DNA of 7,817 nt from an uncultured Ruminococcus sp. GTDB lineage: Bacteria; Bacillota; Clostridia; Oscillospirales; Ruminococcaceae. Location: the NCBI GenBank assembly GCA_947174085.1, contig CAMWHN010000092.1:1-7817 (forward strand), in the 5' to 3' direction. Positions 4,366 through 7,817 of the stretch are shown in pieces. Every line of letters starts with the position of its first letter. Position 1 is the first letter of the stretch. The notes beneath the pieces are model-generated. The model had not been told where the DNA came from. It made no database searches and was given only the letters and a program-made list of their open reading frames with translations. Made by a program: the position numbers and the translations under genes.

Positions 4366-7149
4366 ATGGCACAGGATTATAAAAATAGTCTTAATATGCC
4401 AAAAACAGATTTTCCCATGCGTGGTAATTTGCCAAAACGTGAGCCTGCTATTCTAGCAAAATGGGAAACAGAAAAATTATATGATTTAATCATGCAGAAA
4501 AATGCAGGAAAACCAGCATTTATGTTTCATGATGGCCCTCCCTATGCAAATGGCACGATTCATATTGGAACGGCATTAAATAAAACTCTGAAAGATTTTA
4601 TTTTTAAGCAAAAAAATATGACAGGCTATTATGCGCCTTATGTTCCGGGGTGGGATACCCATGGCTTGCCAATTGAGTTAAAAGCTCTCAAAAATATTGG
4701 TGTAGAGAACGGCGCAATTCCGCCGGTAGAGCTTAGAAAAGCCTGCAAAGATTTTGCCTTAATGCATGTGGAAAATCAGAAAAAGCAATTTAAACGCTTG
4801 GGAACAATTGCAGATTATGATAATCCGTATTTGACACTTCGTCCAGAATATGAAGCAAGACAAGTAGAAGTATTTGGCAAAATGGCAAAAGATGGCTATA
4901 TGTATAAAGGCTTAAAGCCTGTGTACTGGTGTCCTGATTGTAATACTGCCTTGGCAGAAGCTGAAATTGAATATGAAAATATTCCATGTAAGTCTATTTA
5001 TGTAAAGTTTCAGGTTACTGATGATAAAGGCTTATTTGCACAAATGGACTTGGATTTGCAAAATATTTATTTTGTTATCTGGACAACTACTACTTGGACA
5101 ATCCCCGGAAATTTAGCAATTTGTTTAGGTCCTGATTATAATTATACGCTTGTAAAAGTCGGTGATGAATATTATGTCATGGCAGATGAACTTGTAAAAA
5201 CTGTGATGGAAACTGCTGGTATAAAAGATTATTCTACAGATGGTATTTTTACAGGTAAGCAATTAGAGGGTATGAAAACAAAACACCCGTTATATGACAG
5301 AGTTTCGCCAATTATTGTTGGTGACCATGTAACGCTAGAAAGTGGTACAGGTTGTGTGCATACTGCTCCGGGTTATGGTGTAGAAGACTATGAAGTCTGC
5401 AAAAATTATGATGATATTGGTATTATTGTATGCGTAGATTCTAAAGGCAGACAAACGGCAGAAGCCGGTGAATTTGAGGGCTTAGATACTGACGAAGCAA
5501 ATAAGAAAATTGCAGAGCGTTTAGTAGAAGAAAATGCTATGCTTGCTATGCAGAATATTGTTCACCAATATCCGCATTGCTGGCGTTGTCATAGCCCGAT
5601 TATTTATAGAGCAACTGAACAATGGTTCTGTTCTGTGAATGGTTTCAAAGAAGAAGCCGTAAAAGCAATTGAAACTGTACAATGGATTCCTGAATGGGGC
5701 GAAGACAGAATTAAAGGCATGGTTCGTGATAGAAGTGACTGGTGTATTTCTCGTCAAAGAACTTGGGGTGTGCCAATTCCTGTAGTCTATTGCAAAGATT
5801 GTAAAAAGCCTATTATTACAGACGAAACTGTAAAAAGTATTGCTGATGTATTTAGAACAGAGGGTTCTGACGCTTGGTGGCTGAAAGAAACTAGTGAATT
5901 AATTCCGGCTGATACGGTTTGTGAATGCGGTTGTAAGGAATTTACCAAAGAATATGATATTATGGATGTTTGGTTTGATTCTGGTGTTTCGCATACGGCT
6001 GTATTAGATATTTATGATGAATTGTCTTCTCCTGCTGATTTGTATTTAGAAGGTGCTGACCAGTATAGAGGTTGGTTCCAAAGTTCGTTACTGACTTCTG
6101 TTGTATATAAAGGCGGTTCGCCATATAAATCTGTTTGTACACATGGTTGGGTCGTTGACGGTGAAGGCAAGGCTATGCATAAATCTCTTGGCAATGGCAT
6201 TGCTCCAGAAGAAATTATTGAACAGTATGGAGCTGATATTTTAAGACTTTGGGTAGCGTCTTCGGATTATCATTCAGATATTAGAATTTCTAAAGATATT
6301 TTAAGTCAGTTATCTGATGCATATCGTAAAATTAGAAATACAGCTAGATATATTCTAGGTAATCTGAGTGACGGAGAGAGTGTATTTAATCCAGATATAG
6401 ATTGCGTTCCTGATGATAAACTGGAAGAATTAGATAAATGGATTTTAATGCGTTTAGATGCTTTGACAGATAAAGTCAATGCAGGCTATCAGGCATATGA
6501 TTTTCATGTTGTATTTCATGCAATTCATAATTTCTGTGTCGTAGATTTGTCAAGTTTTTATCTGGATATTATCAAAGATAGATTATACTGTGAAAAAATT
6601 GATTCGCCTACTAGACGAGCTTGTCAAACTGCTATGTATCGTGTGTTAAATGCGCTTGTTAGAATGTCTGCGCCAATTTTAAGTTTTACCAGTGAAGAAA
6701 TTTGGCAGAATTTGCCTCATAGAGCAGAAGATGATGCCAGAAGTGTATTTTTAAATCAGTTCTTGCCAAAAACAGATATCAAAGCAGATGAAGAATTTAT
6801 TGCAAAATGGAATATGATTTATGCAATTCGTGAAGCTGTGAATAAAAAACTGGAAGAAAAAAGAAATGAAAAATTAATTGGCAAATCTCTGGAAGCAAAA
6901 GTAATTATCACTGTAAATAATGCTGAAATCGCTGAAAAACTCAAAGCATGGTCAGAATTAAAAGATATTTTCATTGTTTCTGCAATTGAAATTCAGACAG
7001 ATGACACAAGTGAAGAAGATTTTGTTTATGAAATTCAAAAAGCGTCTGGTAATAAATGTGAGCGTTGCTGGTGCTATTCAGAAGAAGTCGGCAAAATTAT
7101 GTTACATCCTACACTGTGCAAACGTTGTGCAGAAGTCATCGGAGAATAA
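4366..7149 (+). CDS. ileS: Isoleucine--tRNA ligase (IleRS, class I, bacterial type with C-terminal zinc site)
   Basis: IleRS charges tRNA-Ile with isoleucine in the cytoplasm and edits misactivated valine. The 927-residue product is full length for the bacterial type. Visible in order: DGPPYANG then HIGT (66-69, the HIGH position) and GWDTHGLPIE; the editing insert with threonine-rich WTTTTWTIPGN (239-249) and HTAPGYGVED (332-341, catalytic D341); WCISRQRTWGVPIP; DVWFDSG; the AMHKS loop (603-607, the KMSKS position, with catalytic K606); a helical anticodon-binding domain; and a C-terminal zinc site with Cys898, Cys901, Cys918 and Cys921 (also C903). This architecture is that of IleS1 rather than the eukaryote-like, mupirocin-resistant IleS2. 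The GTG at 4360 would add two residues. It closes the operon, 32 nt after divIVA, leaving no room for the T-box leader that often controls ileS in Firmicutes. Confidence 0.97.
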   Translation: MAQDYKNSLNMPKTDFPMRGNLPKREPAILAKWETEKLYDLIMQKNAGKPAFMFHDGPPYANGTIHIGTALNKTLKDFIFKQKNMTGYYAPYVPGWDTHGLPIELKALKNIGVENGAIPPVELRKACKDFALMHVENQKKQFKRLGTIADYDNPYLTLRPEYEARQVEVFGKMAKDGYMYKGLKPVYWCPDCNTALAEAEIEYENIPCKSIYVKFQVTDDKGLFAQMDLDLQNIYFVIWTTTTWTIPGNLAICLGPDYNYTLVKVGDEYYVMADELVKTVMETAGIKDYSTDGIFTGKQLEGMKTKHPLYDRVSPIIVGDHVTLESGTGCVHTAPGYGVEDYEVCKNYDDIGIIVCVDSKGRQTAEAGEFEGLDTDEANKKIAERLVEENAMLAMQNIVHQYPHCWRCHSPIIYRATEQWFCSVNGFKEEAVKAIETVQWIPEWGEDRIKGMVRDRSDWCISRQRTWGVPIPVVYCKDCKKPIITDETVKSIADVFRTEGSDAWWLKETSELIPADTVCECGCKEFTKEYDIMDVWFDSGVSHTAVLDIYDELSSPADLYLEGADQYRGWFQSSLLTSVVYKGGSPYKSVCTHGWVVDGEGKAMHKSLGNGIAPEEIIEQYGADILRLWVASSDYHSDIRISKDILSQLSDAYRKIRNTARYILGNLSDGESVFNPDIDCVPDDKLEELDKWILMRLDALTDKVNAGYQAYDFHVVFHAIHNFCVVDLSSFYLDIIKDRLYCEKIDSPTRRACQTAMYRVLNALVRMSAPILSFTSEEIWQNLPHRAEDDARSVFLNQFLPKTDIKADEEFIAKWNMIYAIREAVNKKLEEKRNEKLIGKSLEAKVIITVNNAEIAEKLKAWSELKDIFIVSAIEIQTDDTSEEDFVYEIQKASGNKCERCWCYSEEVGKIMLHPTLCKRCAEVIGE

Positions 7150-7154
7150 TTTTT

Positions 7155-7200
7155 ACGGTGGCTTGCTGTCCTGAATCAGGATAGCAAGCCTGCCGTTTTT
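7155..7200 (+). terminator. Rho-independent terminator after ileS
   Basis: GGCTTGCTGTCCT (7160-7172) pairs with AGGATAGCAAGCC (7178-7190), 13 bp with one G-U pair, around GAATC. Outer pairs ACGG (7155-7158) with CCGT (7193-7196) lengthen the stem, and a T-run at 7196-7200 follows. It begins just after the ileS stop and should end the operon. T rather than A upstream of the stem argues against a bidirectional terminator. Confidence 0.92.
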
Positions 7201-7220
7201 ACAAGAAAGATTCATGAATT

Positions 7221-7817
7221 ATGGAAAATTTGTGTTTTAAATGTAGTGTATGCAAGAATTATATCAGAATGAATAAAAAATTAGATGATTTATTTTCTGA
7301 TTGGGCATATGCATGTGGAGAATGGTCTGATTTTGTGGAAGATGTTCCAGAACTTTCAGAGCAAAATTGGATACGGAGTGAATTAACTCCTGTTGTTGGA
7401 GAAACTCGGACAGTATTTGTGAGAATGCCCTTTGATGAAGCAATTGGAAACGAATTTTGGTTATTGTATGAACCAGCTTTATTATATTTTAATGGTTGGG
7501 CGGATTGCTCAGAACAGGATATTGCAAGCTGTGCTGTTGTGCGGTGCAAATTTCAAAAAATACTGATTTCTGATGAGTACAATGCATGGATTAGAGTTAT
7601 GATACAGGAAGTTGTATTTTTACATGAAATTTATCAATATTATGAAGATGTTAGAGGAAATATTTCAAATACATTTAAGGGAATTACAGAAGAAACAGAT
7701 TTTCAAAATGACAGGTGGCAGGTCACAAGTTGGGATATGCAAGGCGATTGTGGTGAGATGAAATGGATTTATATAGATGAAAATGGAATACGGCATTTAG
7801 TTATGAAGCTGTGGTAT
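7221..7817 (+). CDS. Hypothetical protein, 3' end beyond the window
   Basis: An open frame of 199 codons without a stop runs from the ATG at 7221 to the window edge, so the 3' end is missing. A stop at 7215-7217 makes 7221 the first possible ATG; a second ATG at 7269 is possible. The only ribosome binding hint is a weak AAGAAAG at 7203-7209. I do not recognise the family. If 7221 is right, the N-terminus carries Cys5, Cys8 and Cys11 (CxxCxxC). The rest is acidic and aromatic, with ten tryptophans, no signal peptide and no membrane segment, so it is probably a cytoplasmic globular protein. It lies after a strong terminator, so it is outside the ileS operon, yet no convincing promoter is visible in the short gap. 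In many Firmicutes lspA follows ileS; this protein does not resemble it. Confidence 0.7.
   Translation, partial: MENLCFKCSVCKNYIRMNKKLDDLFSDWAYACGEWSDFVEDVPELSEQNWIRSELTPVVGETRTVFVRMPFDEAIGNEFWLLYEPALLYFNGWADCSEQDIASCAVVRCKFQKILISDEYNAWIRVMIQEVVFLHEIYQYYEDVRGNISNTFKGITEETDFQNDRWQVTSWDMQGDCGEMKWIYIDENGIRHLVMKLWY

Noticed and set aside
7259..7549. Minus-strand open frame of 96 codons opposite the last gene
   Set aside because: It is the shadow of the longer + strand frame from 7221, which is continuous to the window end; no ribosome binding site or recognisable protein is seen on the minus strand.

Overview
The window is an AT-rich stretch of a Firmicute chromosome. I infer a member of the Clostridia, probably Oscillospiraceae/Ruminococcus-like. 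The reasons are the low GC content, strong AGGAG-type ribosome binding sites, and the gene order miaA-hfq joined to the Gram-positive ylm/sepF/divIVA/ileS division cluster. Every gene is on the + strand and coding density is very high. There is no rRNA, tRNA, CRISPR array or insertion sequence.

Layout. Positions 1-149 are the 3' end of miaA (tRNA dimethylallyltransferase). An extended -10 promoter for hfq lies inside this miaA tail and is followed by a perfect 9-bp inverted repeat in the hfq leader. Next come hfq (211-456), an orphan HlyD/membrane-fusion-like single-pass membrane protein (463-1719), yggS/ylmE (about 1709-2392), a 79-nt gap with a candidate internal promoter and a GC-rich hairpin, sepF (2472-2912), ylmH (2924-3664), divIVA (3695-4333) and ileS (about 4366-7149). 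A strong rho-independent terminator (7155-7200) closes the operon. A further gene of unknown function starts at 7221 and runs off the window end.

How the genes fit together. miaA, hfq, ylmH and ileS serve RNA and translation: tRNA modification, RNA chaperone, S4-domain ribosome/RNA binding, and isoleucyl-tRNA synthesis. sepF and divIVA serve division and polar organisation; SepF tethers FtsZ to the membrane and DivIVA senses curved membrane. YggS maintains pyridoxal phosphate balance. This is the textbook ylm cluster, but with no ylmG between sepF and ylmH and no lspA directly after ileS. It carries an extra HlyD-like membrane protein with no transporter partner beside it.

Nothing here is a clearly new system. 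The best leads are the orphan HlyD-like protein in the division operon, two promoter-plus-5'-hairpin arrangements (before hfq and before sepF), an apparently Shine-Dalgarno-less ylmH start, altered signature residues in DivIVA, YggS and IleRS, and the unrecognised gene at the right edge.
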